The position numbers were made by a program, and so were the translations under genes. 64,000 nucleotides of DNA, taken from Limnobacter litoralis. Its GTDB lineage: Bacteria; Pseudomonadota; Gammaproteobacteria; Burkholderiales; Burkholderiaceae_B. The notes under the pieces are model-generated. The model was not told where the DNA came from, made no database searches, and saw nothing but the letters and a program-made list of their open reading frames with translations. The DNA is taken from contig NZ_BSOJ01000010.1 in the NCBI RefSeq assembly GCF_030160455.1, positions 1-64,000 on the forward strand. Reading direction: 5' to 3'. Each line of letters opens with the position of its first letter. Positions within the stretch are counted from its first letter, which is position 1. Shown here piece after piece: positions 26,442-37,869 of the stretch.

Positions 26442-28766
26442 TTAGTCGACGGCGACCTCGGTTCCACTTTCAGATGGAGCACCTTGGTCTTCTTCAAATG
26501 TCAGAGTAACCTTGTCGTCCTCCTCGACATAATCCACCGTCACCTTGCCACCATTGACCAGCTTGCCAAACAGCAATTCATCGGCCAAGGCTTTCCGAAT
26601 CGTGTCCTGAATGAGTCGCTGCATGGGTCGGGCGCCCATCAATGGGTCAAATCCCTTCTTGGCAAGGTACTTGCGCAAGGCATCGGTAAAGATGGCATCG
26701 ACACGCTTCTGATGCAGTTGCTCTTCGAGTTCCATCAGGAACTTGTCGACCACACGCAGAATAATGTCTTCATCCAGCGCCCTGAACGAGATGATCGAAT
26801 CCAGTCTGTTGCGGAATTCTGGCGAGAACATCCGCTTGATGTCTTCCATCTCATCACCCTGTACCTTGGACTCGGTGAATCCAATGTTGCGCTTGGTCAA
26901 GGCCTCGGCACCCGCGTTGGTGGTCATGATAATGATCACATTGCGGAAATCCGCCTTTCGACCGTTGTTGTCTGTCAGGGTGCCGTTGTCCATCACCTGC
27001 AACAAAATGTTGAAGACGTCCGGATGGGCTTTCTCGATCTCGTCCAGCAACAGCACACAGTGGGGCTTTTTGGTAATGGCCTCGGTCATCAAACCACCTT
27101 GGTCAAAACCAACATATCCGGGGGGCGCACCAATCAAGCGAGACACAGCGTGACGCTCCATGTACTCAGACATGTCAAAGCGAATCATCTCGATGCCCAG
27201 AATGAACGCCAACTGCTTGGCCACTTCTGTTTTACCCACACCAGTTGGCCCGGAGAACAGGAAAGAGCCAATCGGCTTGTCCGGTTTACCCAACCCTGAC
27301 CGGGACATTTTGATGGCATTGGCCAGCGCCTCAATCGCGGGGTCTTGGCCGAATACTGTGGCCTTCAGATCGCGATCCAGCGTTGCCAGTTTGTTGCGAT
27401 CGTCGGTGTTAACCGATTGAGGCGGAATACGGGCGATCTTGGATACGATGTCCTCGATGTCACCCTTGGTGATGGTTTTGCGCTGCTTGCTTTTCGGCAG
27501 AATGCGCTGCGCAGCACCCGCTTCATCAATCACATCAATGGCCTTGTCGGGCAAGTGTCTGTCGTTGATGAATTTGGCGGACAATTCGGCGGCTGCGGAA
27601 ATCGCGGCGTTGGAATATTTCACGCCATGGTGCTCTTCGAACCGGCTCTTCAATCCGCGAAGGATTTCAACCGTTTGCTCAACACTGGGCTCATTGACGT
27701 CGATTTTCTGGAAACGACGTGAAAGGGCATGGTCTTTCTCAAAAATGCCCCGATATTCATTGAAGGTGGTTGCACCAATGCACTTCAATTGGCCTGAAGA
27801 CAAAGCAGGCTTGAGCAGGTTGGAAGCGTCCAGAGTGCCCCCTGAAGCAGACCCAGCGCCGATCAGGGTGTGAATTTCATCGATGAAAAGCACCGAGTCC
27901 GGATTGGACTTCAATTGCTTCAAAACGGCCTTCAAACGCTGCTCAAAATCACCACGGTATTTGGTGCCGGCGAGCAACGCGCCCATGTCCAGCGAATAGA
28001 CTTGGGCAGCCTCAAGAATTTCGGGAACCTCACCCTGAACGATCCGCCAGGCAAGGCCTTCGGCGATCGCTGTCTTGCCCACGCCAGCCTCACCCACCAA
28101 CAGCGGGTTGTTTTTGCGACGGCGACACAACACCTGAATGACTCGTTCAACCTCGGATTCACGACCAATCAGGGGATCGATCTTGCCTTCCTTGGCGAGT
28201 GCATTAAGGTTTTGAGTGTACTGGTCCAGAGGCGACTGTTTGTCCGACCCTGTAGTCGAAGTAGCCTCGGCCTCCTGTTCCTGGTTCTCGTTCTGCGTAT
28301 TTTCCTGCTTGGGTGCAGGCGCTTGCGGTGTCTTCGTGATGCCGTGTGAAATGAAATTCACCACGTCCAGACGGGTAATGCCCTGCTGGTGCAAATAGTA
28401 CACCGCGTGCGAATCCTTCTCGCCAAAAATCGCCACCAGAACATTTGCGCCCGTGACCTCTTTTTTGCCGTTGGATGTGGACTGCACGTGCATGATGGCC
28501 CGCTGGATAACGCGCTGGAAACCCAACGTAGGCTGAGTGTCCACCTCGTCCTGGCCAGACACCACCGGGGTGTTGTCCTTGATGAAATTTTGAAGATTCT
28601 TGCGAATCTCTTCAATGTCGCATGAACATGAGCGCAGCACTTCAGCCGCAGAAGGGTTGTCCAACAAAGCAAGCAACAAGTGCTCGACAGTGATGAACTC
28701 ATGCTTCTGCTGACGCGCATCAACAAATGCCATGTGCAAACTTACTTCCAATTCTTGCGCGATCAT
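26442..28766 (-). CDS. clpA: ATP-dependent Clp protease ATP-binding subunit ClpA
   Basis: Hsp100 unfoldase that feeds substrates to ClpP, 774 residues. An N-domain ([14 protein letters not shown]...[14 protein letters not shown]) that binds ClpS is followed by two AAA+ modules with Walker A motifs GEAGVGKT and [11 protein letters not shown] 28766 is preferred over the upstream in-frame start because it has GGAGG at 5-9 bases and overlaps the clpS stop (ATGA). clpP itself is not in the window. Confidence 0.97.
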   Translation of the reverse strand: MIAQELEVSLHMAFVDARQQKHEFITVEHLLLALLDNPSAAEVLRSCSCDIEEIRKNLQNFIKDNTPVVSGQDEVDTQPTLGFQRVIQRAIMHVQSTSNGKKEVTGANVLVAIFGEKDSHAVYYLHQQGITRLDVVNFISHGITKTPQAPAPKQENTQNENQEQEAEATSTTGSDKQSPLDQYTQNLNALAKEGKIDPLIGRESEVERVIQVLCRRRKNNPLLVGEAGVGKTAIAEGLAWRIVQGEVPEILEAAQVYSLDMGALLAGTKYRGDFEQRLKAVLKQLKSNPDSVLFIDEIHTLIGAGSASGGTLDASNLLKPALSSGQLKCIGATTFNEYRGIFEKDHALSRRFQKIDVNEPSVEQTVEILRGLKSRFEEHHGVKYSNAAISAAAELSAKFINDRHLPDKAIDVIDEAGAAQRILPKSKQRKTITKGDIEDIVSKIARIPPQSVNTDDRNKLATLDRDLKATVFGQDPAIEALANAIKMSRSGLGKPDKPIGSFLFSGPTGVGKTEVAKQLAFILGIEMIRFDMSEYMERHAVSRLIGAPPGYVGFDQGGLMTEAITKKPHCVLLLDEIEKAHPDVFNILLQVMDNGTLTDNNGRKADFRNVIIIMTTNAGAEALTKRNIGFTESKVQGDEMEDIKRMFSPEFRNRLDSIISFRALDEDIILRVVDKFLMELEEQLHQKRVDAIFTDALRKYLAKKGFDPLMGARPMQRLIQDTIRKALADELLFGKLVNGGKVTVDYVEEDDKVTLTFEEDQGAPSESGTEVAVD

Positions 28767-29071
28767 GTTTCCTCCATTACGCACTGCAGAGGGTGCTGAT
28801 GCTGCATTGCGAAACTACAAACCAGTTCAACTTTCGTTGAGGCGATGTCTTTGGGATACACCCCACAAACGCCTTTGCCCTCACGATGCACTTTCAGCAT
28901 TATTTGAGTAGCCTGTTCCCTACCCTTGCCAAAAAACTTTTGCAAAACCAGAACGACGAACTCCATCGGCGTGTAATCGTCGTTCAACAAAACCACCTGA
29001 TACATGGGTGGTGCCTTGGCCAGATCCTGCTTGGGTTCCAGTACCGTAGTCGGGCTATTTTGCGAACTCAT
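28763..29071 (-). CDS. clpS: ATP-dependent Clp protease adaptor ClpS
   Basis: A 102-residue N-degron adaptor for ClpA. The core reads [20 protein letters not shown], then [22 protein letters not shown], with the substrate-binding NDDYTPM residues intact. The start at 29071 (MSSQNSPTT) is chosen from the family length; the open frame extends to 29167 without family similarity. Translationally coupled to clpA by a 4-base overlap. Confidence 0.95.
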   Translation of the reverse strand: MSSQNSPTTVLEPKQDLAKAPPMYQVVLLNDDYTPMEFVVLVLQKFFGKGREQATQIMLKVHREGKGVCGVYPKDIASTKVELVCSFAMQHQHPLQCVMEET

Positions 29072-29224
29072 CACTTTATTGTAATCACTTCCAATGTCTA
29101 TGCAACGACGATTTGCGGGCATTAAACGGCCTATCTCTCGATGTGGGCACGAAGTACCGAAAATCAAGCAACTTAGGATAAAAAAATAACGAACCCAAGA
29201 TTAAAAAGCAATATAGGTACATCT

Positions 29225-29347
29225 TAGCCAATACCGGCTAAAAGCGGCACGGAGGCCGTCAGAACGGGGGAAAAATAAGGCGAATCGGGTAAACCCTAAA
29301 AATGTATTGATTGTATTGTTGACCTGAGCGAAAACTGCTTCAACAAT
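29225..29347 (+). promoter_or_regulatory. Cold-shock gene promoter and upstream region
   Basis: TTGACC at 29319-29324 and AACAAT at 29342-29347 are 17 bases apart, a plausible sigma-70 promoter. It would give a 5' leader of about 80 bases before the cold-shock ATG at 29435. A dyad TAGCC-aatacc-GGCTA lies further up at 29225-29240. The rest of the 29072-29318 gap holds no gene that I can support. Confidence 0.5.
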
Positions 29348-29434
29348 AGAGTCAAGTTGGCAAGACCAACGAGTCATTGAAAAGTTCCCAAGGCTTTTCG
29401 ATTGAAGTGGATGTCTAGATTAGGAGGTCATGCG

Positions 29435-29656
29435 ATGGCGACCGGTACCGTAAAGTGGTTTAACGATGCAAAAGGTTTTGGGTTTATTACGCCCGACGAA
29501 GGCACTGAAGAGTTGTTTGCACACTTTTCAGCCATTCAGGCAGAAGGGTTCAGAACTCTCAAGGAAGGTCAGAAGGTGACATTCGATGTCGTCGACGGCC
29601 CAAAGGGTAAGCAGGCACAAAACATTGTTGCAGCAACTACCGCCAGCGCAGCCTAA
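29435..29656 (+). CDS. Cold-shock domain protein (CspA family)
   Basis: A 73-residue single-strand nucleic-acid-binding protein with the OB-fold cold-shock domain. RNP motifs are visible: KGFGFITP (RNP1-like) and LFAHFSAI (RNP2-like, with HFS where many have HFT or HHS). It begins [20 protein letters not shown] 29435 has AGGAGG 7 bases before it; the open frame from 29402 is untranslated leader. RNA chaperone or antiterminator role by family. Confidence 0.95.
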   Translation: MATGTVKWFNDAKGFGFITPDEGTEELFAHFSAIQAEGFRTLKEGQKVTFDVVDGPKGKQAQNIVAATTASAA

Positions 29657-29676
29657 TCACGGCCAGCCGCAGGAAC

Positions 29677-29711
29677 AAAAAAACCACCTCAACTAGAGGT
29701 GGTTTTTTTTC
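29677..29711. terminator. Bidirectional terminator between the csp gene and icd
   Basis: CCACCTC-aacta-GAGGTGG (29684-29702), flanked by an A-run and an eight-T run, serves the cold-shock gene on the plus strand and icd on the minus strand. Confidence 0.93.
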
Positions 29712-29747
29712 GCCCCTGCCATGCAAAGGTGGCAGTTTGGCGACGCA

Positions 29748-30995
<1,248 letters not shown>

Positions 30996-31148
30996 GGCCT
31001 CTCCACTGCTTCTGTGTTGTTAGAGTAAACACTCTAGTGTATCTCGGAATTGGGGGAATCTCAATTATTTCGCAATGTGAAATCATATTCCTCATTACGC
31101 TAAGGCCATTATAATAACCTGATCTTCTTTCAATACTCTGACACAATC

Positions 31149-31601
31149 GTGAACCGCCCGAATTTTCAATACGCCTTGATTGGGCTTCTACTGGCCTGTA
31201 CGGGCTCGGCAAATGCCGCTGGGCCTTTGAACCCCCCACTGAAAACGGTCACTGTCACCATCGGAAAGCAGTCGATTGTGGCTGAAGTTGCAGACACCCC
31301 AGAAACACGTGAGACCGGCTTGATGAATCGGGGCAATTTGCCCGACAACAAAGGCATGCTGTTTGTGTTTCAGGACAGCCAGCCACACTGCATGTGGATG
31401 AAAAACACCCCCAACGACCTTGATGTCGCATTTGCAGATGCCGAGGGGCAGATTTTGAATGTTGAAAACATGAAAGCGGAAACACTCGACATTCACTGCG
31501 CCAAAGGTTTTAGCGTGTATGCGCTGGAAATGAGATCGGGCTGGTTCAAGGACCACAAAGTGAAACGCGGGGACTTCATGGACATAAAAAAACCCCGCTA
31601 A
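31149..31601 (+). CDS. DUF192 family exported protein
   Basis: A 150-residue protein with a signal peptide (NFQYALIGLLLACTGSANAAG) and a single DUF192 domain: ETRETGLMNRGNLPDNKGMLFVF and HCMWMKNTPNDLDVAFAD are the family hallmarks. Function is unknown. Exported members are small beta-rich proteins. The start is a GTG at 31149. The TAA stop lies inside the stem-loop of the following terminator. Confidence 0.9.
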   Translation: MNRPNFQYALIGLLLACTGSANAAGPLNPPLKTVTVTIGKQSIVAEVADTPETRETGLMNRGNLPDNKGMLFVFQDSQPHCMWMKNTPNDLDVAFADAEGQILNVENMKAETLDIHCAKGFSVYALEMRSGWFKDHKVKRGDFMDIKKPR

Positions 31602-31616
31602 ACAGCGGGGTTTTTT
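31586..31616. terminator. Bidirectional terminator overlapping the DUF192 stop codon
   Basis: CCCCGCT-aaac-AGCGGGG (31593-31610), with an A-run before and six T after. The upstream gene's TAA (31599-31601) is within the hairpin. It also lies 16 bases past the sodB stop on the other strand. Confidence 0.93.
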
Positions 31617-31631
31617 GGGGATGGCAATCGC

Positions 31632-32210
31632 TCAAGCGAAATTCTTCGCAGCAAATTCCCAGTTCACAAGCGCCCAAAACGCTTCCATGTACTTGGGGCG
31701 TGCATTGCGGTAATCCACGTAGTAAGCATGTTCCCAAACGTCGCAGGTCAGCAGGGGCTTGTCGCCTGTGGTCAGTGGCGTGGCGGCATTGCTGGTGTTA
31801 ACGATGTCTACCGAACCGTCTGCCTTTTTCACCAGCCAGGTCCAGCCTGAACCAAAGTTTGTGGTTGCACTTTTGGTAAATGCGTCTTTGAAAGCCGCGA
31901 AACTGCCATATTTGGCGTTGATGGCCTGTGCAAGCGCACCTGTGGGCTCACCACCGCCATTGGGTGACAAACCATTCCAGTAAAAGGTGTGGTTCCAGAC
32001 TTGGGCCGCGTTGTTGAATACGCCACCGGTGGACTTCTTGACGATGTCCTCAAGGCTGGACTCCGCAAACTCGGTGCCCTTGATCAGGTTGTTCAGGTTG
32101 GTCACATAAGTGGCGTGGTGCTTGCCATAGTGAAACTCCAGCGTTTCTTTGGAGATGTGGGGTGCCAAAGCGTCCATGGCATAGGGCAATGCGGGTAGTG
32201 TGTGTTCCAT
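31632..32210 (-). CDS. sodB: Superoxide dismutase [Fe]
   Basis: Cytoplasmic iron superoxide dismutase, 192 residues. Metal ligands are visible as His in [11 protein letters not shown], His in [11 protein letters not shown], and Asp/His in [14 protein letters not shown]. The [14 protein letters not shown] segment and the short N-terminus favour iron over manganese. Start ATG 32210. A single gene, facing the DUF192 gene across a shared terminator. Confidence 0.96.
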   Translation of the reverse strand: MEHTLPALPYAMDALAPHISKETLEFHYGKHHATYVTNLNNLIKGTEFAESSLEDIVKKSTGGVFNNAAQVWNHTFYWNGLSPNGGGEPTGALAQAINAKYGSFAAFKDAFTKSATTNFGSGWTWLVKKADGSVDIVNTSNAATPLTTGDKPLLTCDVWEHAYYVDYRNARPKYMEAFWALVNWEFAAKNFA

Positions 32211-32269
32211 TTTAATGTCCTCTCACTTCGTGCTACACAAATTTTGATTCTAACGTGAAATAAGGCGCG

Positions 32270-33613
32270 CTAAACAGACGGCACGCCCGAGCCATGGGTT
32301 TTATCCCGCACCGTTACATTCAATTGTCCGTCAGCCAATGTGGCTGCCAAAACCTGGCCAGGTTCGACCTGATCAACCGAATTAACAACGCTGTCCGCAG
32401 TTTGCAGAAAAGCATAGCCCTTCTCCAGGTTGCGTTGCGGAGACAATGCGCGAAGCGTGTTTTCCTGACCGAGCAACCCCATGCTTGCCTGCTGCACTTT
32501 GCGATCCACCGATTGCCTTAAAAGCCGGACGACTTTCGTATTGCGTGTTTGGGCCTCATTCATTCCCCCGTGCAGCGCCCGACCAGTGCGCTGGACGCAG
32601 CCCACCATAGACTGGTTGGCAAAGCGCAAGGCCTGTTGCAATTGACGCTGCATGACTGCACGTGCATGGGTCAAACGCTGCTCAAGTGCCTGCAGATAGG
32701 CAGAGGGCGTTACAAGCCCAAGCTCAAGGCGATCCAGTTGCTGCGCCCGTTGAGACAGTGCCGCCTCCAATACACGGCGCAAGTCGCGCTGCAGAGCATC
32801 CACCTGCGCGATCAAGTCAGCTGTAGGCGGACTCACCAGTTCGGCTGCTGCAGTTGGGGTAGAGGCTCGAACATCGGCCGCAAACTCGGCCAGCGTAACG
32901 TCACTTTCATGACCGATGCCCGCCACAGTGGGCGTAACGCATGCAGCCACCGCCCGAACGACTGCCTCTTCATTGAAGCACCACAGGTCTTCCAGACTGC
33001 CACCACCACGGGCCAATACAATCACCTCGTGACCCGCGGAATCAGCCTGCTGAAGCGCCGCCACGATTTGCGGCGTGGCGGCTTCACCCTGAACGGCAGT
33101 GGGATAGAGGGTGTATCGGACGTGGGGGGCGCGCCGGGCCAGAGTACGGCGCATGTCCGCCAATGCAGCCGCCTGCAAAGAGGTGACAATCGCAATGTTG
33201 AAGGCATATGCTGGCAAGGGGCGTTTTCGATCCTGCGAGAACAGACCCTCTGTCGCCAGCATGGTTTTCAGCCTGAGATAACGCTCATGTAAATCGCCCT
33301 GACCCGCATGTTTGAGCGTGTCCACCAGAATTTGTAACTCACCCCGCGGCTCGTAAAGGCCAACTTGGGCAAGCGCCTCCAGCTTGTCTCCCACCTTCGG
33401 CAGAAACCCAACCAGAATATTGCGCTGGCGAAACATGACAGCCTTTACCTGAGCCTGTTCATCCTTCAGACTGAAGTACCAGTGGCCAGAGGACGCCTTG
33501 GTGAATGAAGCCACTTCGCCTTGAATTCGGACGGCCATGAATTCCCGACGCAATGTGTCACTGAGATGACGTGTAAACTGGCTTACTGAAAAAACTGTTT
33601 TAAAGTCAGTCAT
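32270..33613 (-). CDS. xseA: Exodeoxyribonuclease VII large subunit
   Basis: Large subunit of the single-strand-specific exonuclease, 447 residues. The N-terminal OB-fold (VRIQGEVASFTKASSGHWYFSLKDEQAQVKAVMF) binds DNA, and the catalytic domain carries the conserved RGGGSLEDLWCFN and GIGHESDVTLAEFAAD motifs. A coiled-coil C-terminal part binds the small subunit, encoded at 43888-44145. ATG 33613; the upstream gap is shared with divergent exbB. Confidence 0.96.
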   Translation of the reverse strand: MTDFKTVFSVSQFTRHLSDTLRREFMAVRIQGEVASFTKASSGHWYFSLKDEQAQVKAVMFRQRNILVGFLPKVGDKLEALAQVGLYEPRGELQILVDTLKHAGQGDLHERYLRLKTMLATEGLFSQDRKRPLPAYAFNIAIVTSLQAAALADMRRTLARRAPHVRYTLYPTAVQGEAATPQIVAALQQADSAGHEVIVLARGGGSLEDLWCFNEEAVVRAVAACVTPTVAGIGHESDVTLAEFAADVRASTPTAAAELVSPPTADLIAQVDALQRDLRRVLEAALSQRAQQLDRLELGLVTPSAYLQALEQRLTHARAVMQRQLQQALRFANQSMVGCVQRTGRALHGGMNEAQTRNTKVVRLLRQSVDRKVQQASMGLLGQENTLRALSPQRNLEKGYAFLQTADSVVNSVDQVEPGQVLAATLADGQLNVTVRDKTHGSGVPSV

Positions 33614-33910
33614 TTACTAAAAAGACCTCGAAAAGGCAAACATTTCCACAAAGGCTTATCAAAAAGCAATTTCAATTGCAACACGCCTGAAACAATTGAA
33701 AAACAAACTAAGCAATTGATTTTTAATAGATAAATCTAGAATATTTTTTAAAAAAAAGTTCCTTATCCCCGAAGCTGGAAAAAAAAGAAAGGTTTAATCG
33801 GCCTTTTCCACAAAGTTTTCCACATTGCAAGCAACACCATGCCTTGCAGTTCATTTGTCAAGCCAGTCAATTTTCGCTAGAGTCGCACTCTTGTGTAGAA
33901 GGAGTCTAAT
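33614..33910. promoter_or_regulatory. AT-rich xseA/exbB gap with DnaA-box-like sites
   Basis: This 297-bp divergent gap has a very AT-rich stretch at about 33715-33770 and two exact TTTTCCACA sequences at 33804-33812 and 33816-33824, plus ATTTCCACA at 33642-33650. These fit or nearly fit the relaxed DnaA box TTWTNCACA. The exbB ribosome binding site AAGGAGT is at 33899-33905. No gene is seen within. Confidence 0.45.
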
Positions 33911-34537
33911 GTGTGGGCGATCATTACCGCTGCTGGCTGGCCAATTTGGCCATTGATTTTTGCATCCATGGCAGCTTTGGCCATTGTGTTTGAGCGGGTT
34001 TGGTACCTGCGGTCAGCCCAAATCGCCCCCAAAGGTTTAATTCAGGACGTGGTCAAAAATCTGACCCCTTTCAAAGACCCTCAAAACCTGGCGCGACTTC
34101 ACGGGCATAGCCTGCTCGGAAGCGTTGCAGCGGACGGCTTGGGGGCAGCACTCTCTGGCCAAGACCCCGAACAAGCCATGCTGGAAAAGGCCGAAGAGGT
34201 TCAAGACAAACTGGAGAAGCATCTCGATGTCTTGTCCATGATCGCCAGTGCAGCGCCCATGATGGGTTTGCTTGGCACCGTCATCGGAATGATCGAGATT
34301 TTCGCAACACAGGGGCAAACCGCCCAGAACCCCGAGGTGCTTGCCGCCGGGATCTCGGTGGCCTTGTACAACACGGCTTTCGGATTGATTGTGGCCATTC
34401 CTGCCTTGGTCGCATACCGTCTTTTTAAAATCAGAATCAATGCCCTGATGAATCACATGGGTCTTGAACTGAAACCCCTTGAGGCGGCTCTACGCCAGCA
34501 ATTGAAGACCGCATCCACTCGTGCGGGCCGAGGTTAA
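33911..34537 (+). CDS. exbB: ExbB/TolQ/MotA-family proton channel protein
   Basis: Inner-membrane proton-channel subunit that energises TonB-type transport, 208 residues. Membrane segments lie near 8-30, 112-135 and 150-175, and the second has the family motif SAAPMMGLLGTVIGMIEIF. The start is a GTG at 33911 with AAGGAGT upstream. exbD follows directly, then lpxK; this order is common in Burkholderiales. TolQ is a relative, but the context with a short ExbD-like partner and no tolA favours ExbB. Confidence 0.88.
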   Translation: MWAIITAAGWPIWPLIFASMAALAIVFERVWYLRSAQIAPKGLIQDVVKNLTPFKDPQNLARLHGHSLLGSVAADGLGAALSGQDPEQAMLEKAEEVQDKLEKHLDVLSMIASAAPMMGLLGTVIGMIEIFATQGQTAQNPEVLAAGISVALYNTAFGLIVAIPALVAYRLFKIRINALMNHMGLELKPLEAALRQQLKTASTRAGRG

Positions 34538-34541
34538 TCGC

Positions 34542-34967
34542 GTGAGACTGACCCGTCGCAACGACACCAGCACAGAACCCGAGATCAACCTGATCCCGCT
34601 GATCGACATTTTGCTGGTCATTGTGATTTTTCTGGTCATTTCATCGACTTTTGTTCGTCAAAGCCAATTGAAGGTTGATTTGCCAGGCACGCAGAACGGT
34701 GAAACAAAAGCGGATCAAAGCAAAGTGATCCGAATCCGGATCGCTCGGGATGGAAACTACGCCTTGGGAGATCAAGGCGTGCTGTCCGCCGATCAACTGC
34801 GCAGCGCGCTGGTCAAAGCATTGGCTGAAACACCCGCAGGCCAGGAAAATCACGCCATTATTGAAGCGGATGCAATGGCGACCCACCAGGCGGTGGTGAC
34901 CGCCATGGACATGCTTGCAGCCTTGGGAATCAGTCGGGTTTCCATTGCCACAGCGCAAAGCCGATGA
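34542..34967 (+). CDS. exbD: ExbD/TolR-family biopolymer transport protein
   Basis: Partner of ExbB, 141 residues, with one N-terminal membrane helix preceded by EPEINLIPLIDILLVIVIFLVI; the aspartate in LIPLIDILLV is the proton-carrying residue of the family. A periplasmic domain follows. GTG 34542 is chosen because it lies just after the exbB stop with GAGG about 8 bases upstream; an in-frame GTG at 34521 is an alternative. Its stop overlaps the lpxK ATG. Confidence 0.88.
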   Translation: MRLTRRNDTSTEPEINLIPLIDILLVIVIFLVISSTFVRQSQLKVDLPGTQNGETKADQSKVIRIRIARDGNYALGDQGVLSADQLRSALVKALAETPAGQENHAIIEADAMATHQAVVTAMDMLAALGISRVSIATAQSR

Positions 34968-36034
34968 GCCGGATAGCCCACCTGTCAGCACGACTGGAAG
35001 CCAGGCTGACCCGCCTGTGGTTTGGCAAGGCTTCGCCCAGCGGCCTGGAAGCGGTTGTGCTGCGAACGCTGGAATGGATTTACAGCACACTGCGTGACAA
35101 AACACACCAGACGGAAAAGGCGATTGCGAGCCGCCAAGCTGTGTCGCCACCCGTACTGGTTATCGGAAATTTGATTGCCGGCGGCGCAGGCAAAACCCCC
35201 CTCGTCACAGCCGTGTGCAAGCACGTGACCCAACTCGGCCTGCCTGTTGGAATCGTGACGCGCGGCTACGGCCGCCACTCACAAGAACTACTCCTGCTTA
35301 AAGCCGGAGATCCGGTCGATGTGGCCATGACCGGGGATGAAGCGGCGCTGCTGCACGCAACAACGGGTTGCCCTATTGCAATTGGTGCAGATCGGCAAGC
35401 CGCAGCTGAGCTGCTTCGCGAAAAGATACCGGGGCTCAGACTGATCGTTTCCGACGATGGGCTGCAACATCACAAACTGCTGCGAAGTCACGAATGGGTT
35501 GCCTTCGATCAGCGGGGTGCAGGCAATCACCACCTGCTTCCGGCGGGTCCACTTCGAGAACCACTGGCGCGCTTGAATTCAGTTGAGTTTGTCATATGCA
35601 CCCAAGGCGACTGCCAATCCCTCGCCCGTCAACTTGATCTGAAAGCAGACAGTCAATGGGTTGAAGTCCAGGTCAATATCCTGCGATTTGTAAACCTGTC
35701 CAGTCAGGCGACCTTGTCAATAGAGGCTGCAAAACTACAATTTGCCGATCAAAAAGTACTGGTCATGACAGGACTGGGCAATCCGGACAAATTCTTTGAC
35801 TCCGCAAGGCGGGTTCTCAACAAAGACTTACCCACCCTGGCCTTGCCCGATCATTTCGATTACCCGGCCGATTTTTGCAGCGGCTTATCTGCGGACGTTT
35901 TGGTGGTAACTGCCAAAGATGCCGTAAAATTGGATCCGTTGGACGCGCGCATCTGGGTGGCTGAAGCCGAAGCGCAGCTGCCTCGCACATTAACTCAAGC
36001 TCTCGAGGACTACGTTGGATACTCAACTGATTGA
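34964..36034 (+). CDS. lpxK: Tetraacyldisaccharide 4'-kinase
   Basis: Inner-membrane-associated kinase that phosphorylates the lipid A precursor at the 4' position, 356 residues. Walker A is VIGNLIAGGAGKTPLV at about 64-79, and SDDGLQHHKL with the catalytic aspartates follows at about 163-172. The start overlaps the exbD stop (ATGA). Downstream genes trm112-like and kdsB continue the lipopolysaccharide theme. Confidence 0.95.
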   Translation: MSRIAHLSARLEARLTRLWFGKASPSGLEAVVLRTLEWIYSTLRDKTHQTEKAIASRQAVSPPVLVIGNLIAGGAGKTPLVTAVCKHVTQLGLPVGIVTRGYGRHSQELLLLKAGDPVDVAMTGDEAALLHATTGCPIAIGADRQAAAELLREKIPGLRLIVSDDGLQHHKLLRSHEWVAFDQRGAGNHHLLPAGPLREPLARLNSVEFVICTQGDCQSLARQLDLKADSQWVEVQVNILRFVNLSSQATLSIEAAKLQFADQKVLVMTGLGNPDKFFDSARRVLNKDLPTLALPDHFDYPADFCSGLSADVLVVTAKDAVKLDPLDARIWVAEAEAQLPRTLTQALEDYVGYSTD

Positions 36035-36194
36035 CATTTTGGTTTGCCCTAGCTGCAAGGGCCCGCTGATCAAGCGTCCCGCCGACGGCTACCTTTGCTG
36101 CAAAGCTGAAAAACTGGCTTTTCCAGTGCGTGACGGAATTCCAATCATGTTGCTGGAACAAGCCGAGTCCTTCAACCCAGACGCCCCTCTGTAA
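36015..36194 (+). CDS. Trm112 family zinc-finger-like protein (UPF0434/YcaR type)
   Basis: A 59-residue protein too short for routine prediction: DTQLIDILVCPSCKGPLIKR, then DGYLCCKAEKLAFPVRDGIPIML. CPSC and the later CC give a Trm112-like zinc ribbon. The start is a TTG at 36015 with GAGG 8 bases upstream, inside the last codons of lpxK. The lpxK-ycaR-kdsB order is conserved across proteobacteria. kdsB begins 2 bases after its stop. Function in bacteria is unknown. Confidence 0.9.
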   Translation: MDTQLIDILVCPSCKGPLIKRPADGYLCCKAEKLAFPVRDGIPIMLLEQAESFNPDAPL

Positions 36195-36196
36195 TC

Positions 36197-36964
36197 ATGT
36201 TCAAAGCCGTCGTTCCGGCCCGGTACGCGTCCACCCGCCTGCCCGGCAAGCCGCTGCTGGACATTGCCGGTAAACCCATGGTTGTGCGCGTGGCTGAACA
36301 GGCGCGCCTGTCCAAGGCGGATGAGGTTTTGGTTGCCACAGATCACCCTGACATCGCCTCTGCTTGTACCGAGCACGGCATTGACGTGGTGATGACCCGC
36401 CCAGACTGGCCCACCGGCACAGATCGATTGGCCGAGGTAGTTCAAGCCAGACAATGGGCCGATGACACGGTGGTTGTGAACGTTCAAGGCGATGAGCCGT
36501 TGATCGACCCAGATCTCATCAATCTTGTGGCCACCACGCTCGCCCATGGCGATCAGGACATTGCCACTTGTGGCCACCCTATTTTCGACTGGTCGGAGTT
36601 CAAACAACCCAACGTGGTCAAAATTGCCTTGAAAGAAAACATGGAGGCGCTTTATTTTTCGCGTGCCCCAATTCCCTTCCCCAGAGACGGTTTCAGCGCT
36701 GAACAAACCACTGAACAACAACGCAAATCGGGCATAGGCATTCGGCATGTGGGGCTTTATGCCTACAAGGCCCGCTTTTTAAAAACCTATCAAAACCTGA
36801 CGCCCACGGCCCTGGAAGAACTGGAATCTCTTGAGCAACTCAGGGCGCTGGCGCACGGGTTTCGCATAAAAGTGTGTATTATTCATGAATCTCCCCTTCC
36901 CGGGGTAGACACGCAGGCAGACTTGGAGCGTGTCAGGTCTCTGTTCAAGACCAAGCTGGGCTAA
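36197..36964 (+). CDS. kdsB: 3-deoxy-manno-octulosonate cytidylyltransferase
   Basis: Activates Kdo as CMP-Kdo for lipopolysaccharide core synthesis, 255 residues. Family features are FKAVVPARYASTRLPGKPL at the N-terminus, TRPDWPTGTDRLAEV, NVQGDEPLIDP, and the C-terminal GVDTQADLERVR. It is the last gene of the exbB-kdsB cluster; a structured gap separates it from adk. Confidence 0.97.
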   Translation: MFKAVVPARYASTRLPGKPLLDIAGKPMVVRVAEQARLSKADEVLVATDHPDIASACTEHGIDVVMTRPDWPTGTDRLAEVVQARQWADDTVVVNVQGDEPLIDPDLINLVATTLAHGDQDIATCGHPIFDWSEFKQPNVVKIALKENMEALYFSRAPIPFPRDGFSAEQTTEQQRKSGIGIRHVGLYAYKARFLKTYQNLTPTALEELESLEQLRALAHGFRIKVCIIHESPLPGVDTQADLERVRSLFKTKLG

Positions 36965-36971
36965 GAATATT

Positions 36972-37036
36972 CCGACCAAGCCTCACATTGCCGCAGGTAA
37001 GTTTTGCGCAAGTTGTGAGTGCCACACTGTGGTCGG
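36972..37036 (+). other. Nested hairpin in the kdsB-adk gap
   Basis: CCGACCA (36972-36978) pairs with TGGTCGG (37030-37036), CTCACA (36982-36987) with TGTGAG (37014-37019), and TTGC with GCGCAA inside. It could be the kdsB 3' structure, an adk leader, or a small RNA. There is no T-run, so it is not a classic terminator. No protein gene is seen in the 163-bp gap. Confidence 0.5.
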
Positions 37037-37040
37037 GTAA

Positions 37041-37781
<741 letters not shown>

Positions 37782-37812
37782 ATCCTGCGTTCAGCATTTC
37801 TTCGTTCAAATC

Positions 37813-37840
37813 AAAAAAGCCGGCTTTCGCCGGCTTTTTT
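37813..37840. terminator. Bidirectional terminator between adk and murJ
   Basis: AAAAAAGCCGGC-tttc-GCCGGCTTTTTT, a perfect 12-bp stem usable on both strands. Confidence 0.95.
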
Positions 37841-37869
37841 GTGACCTGTTCAGTTGAAGCGGAAAGCAG

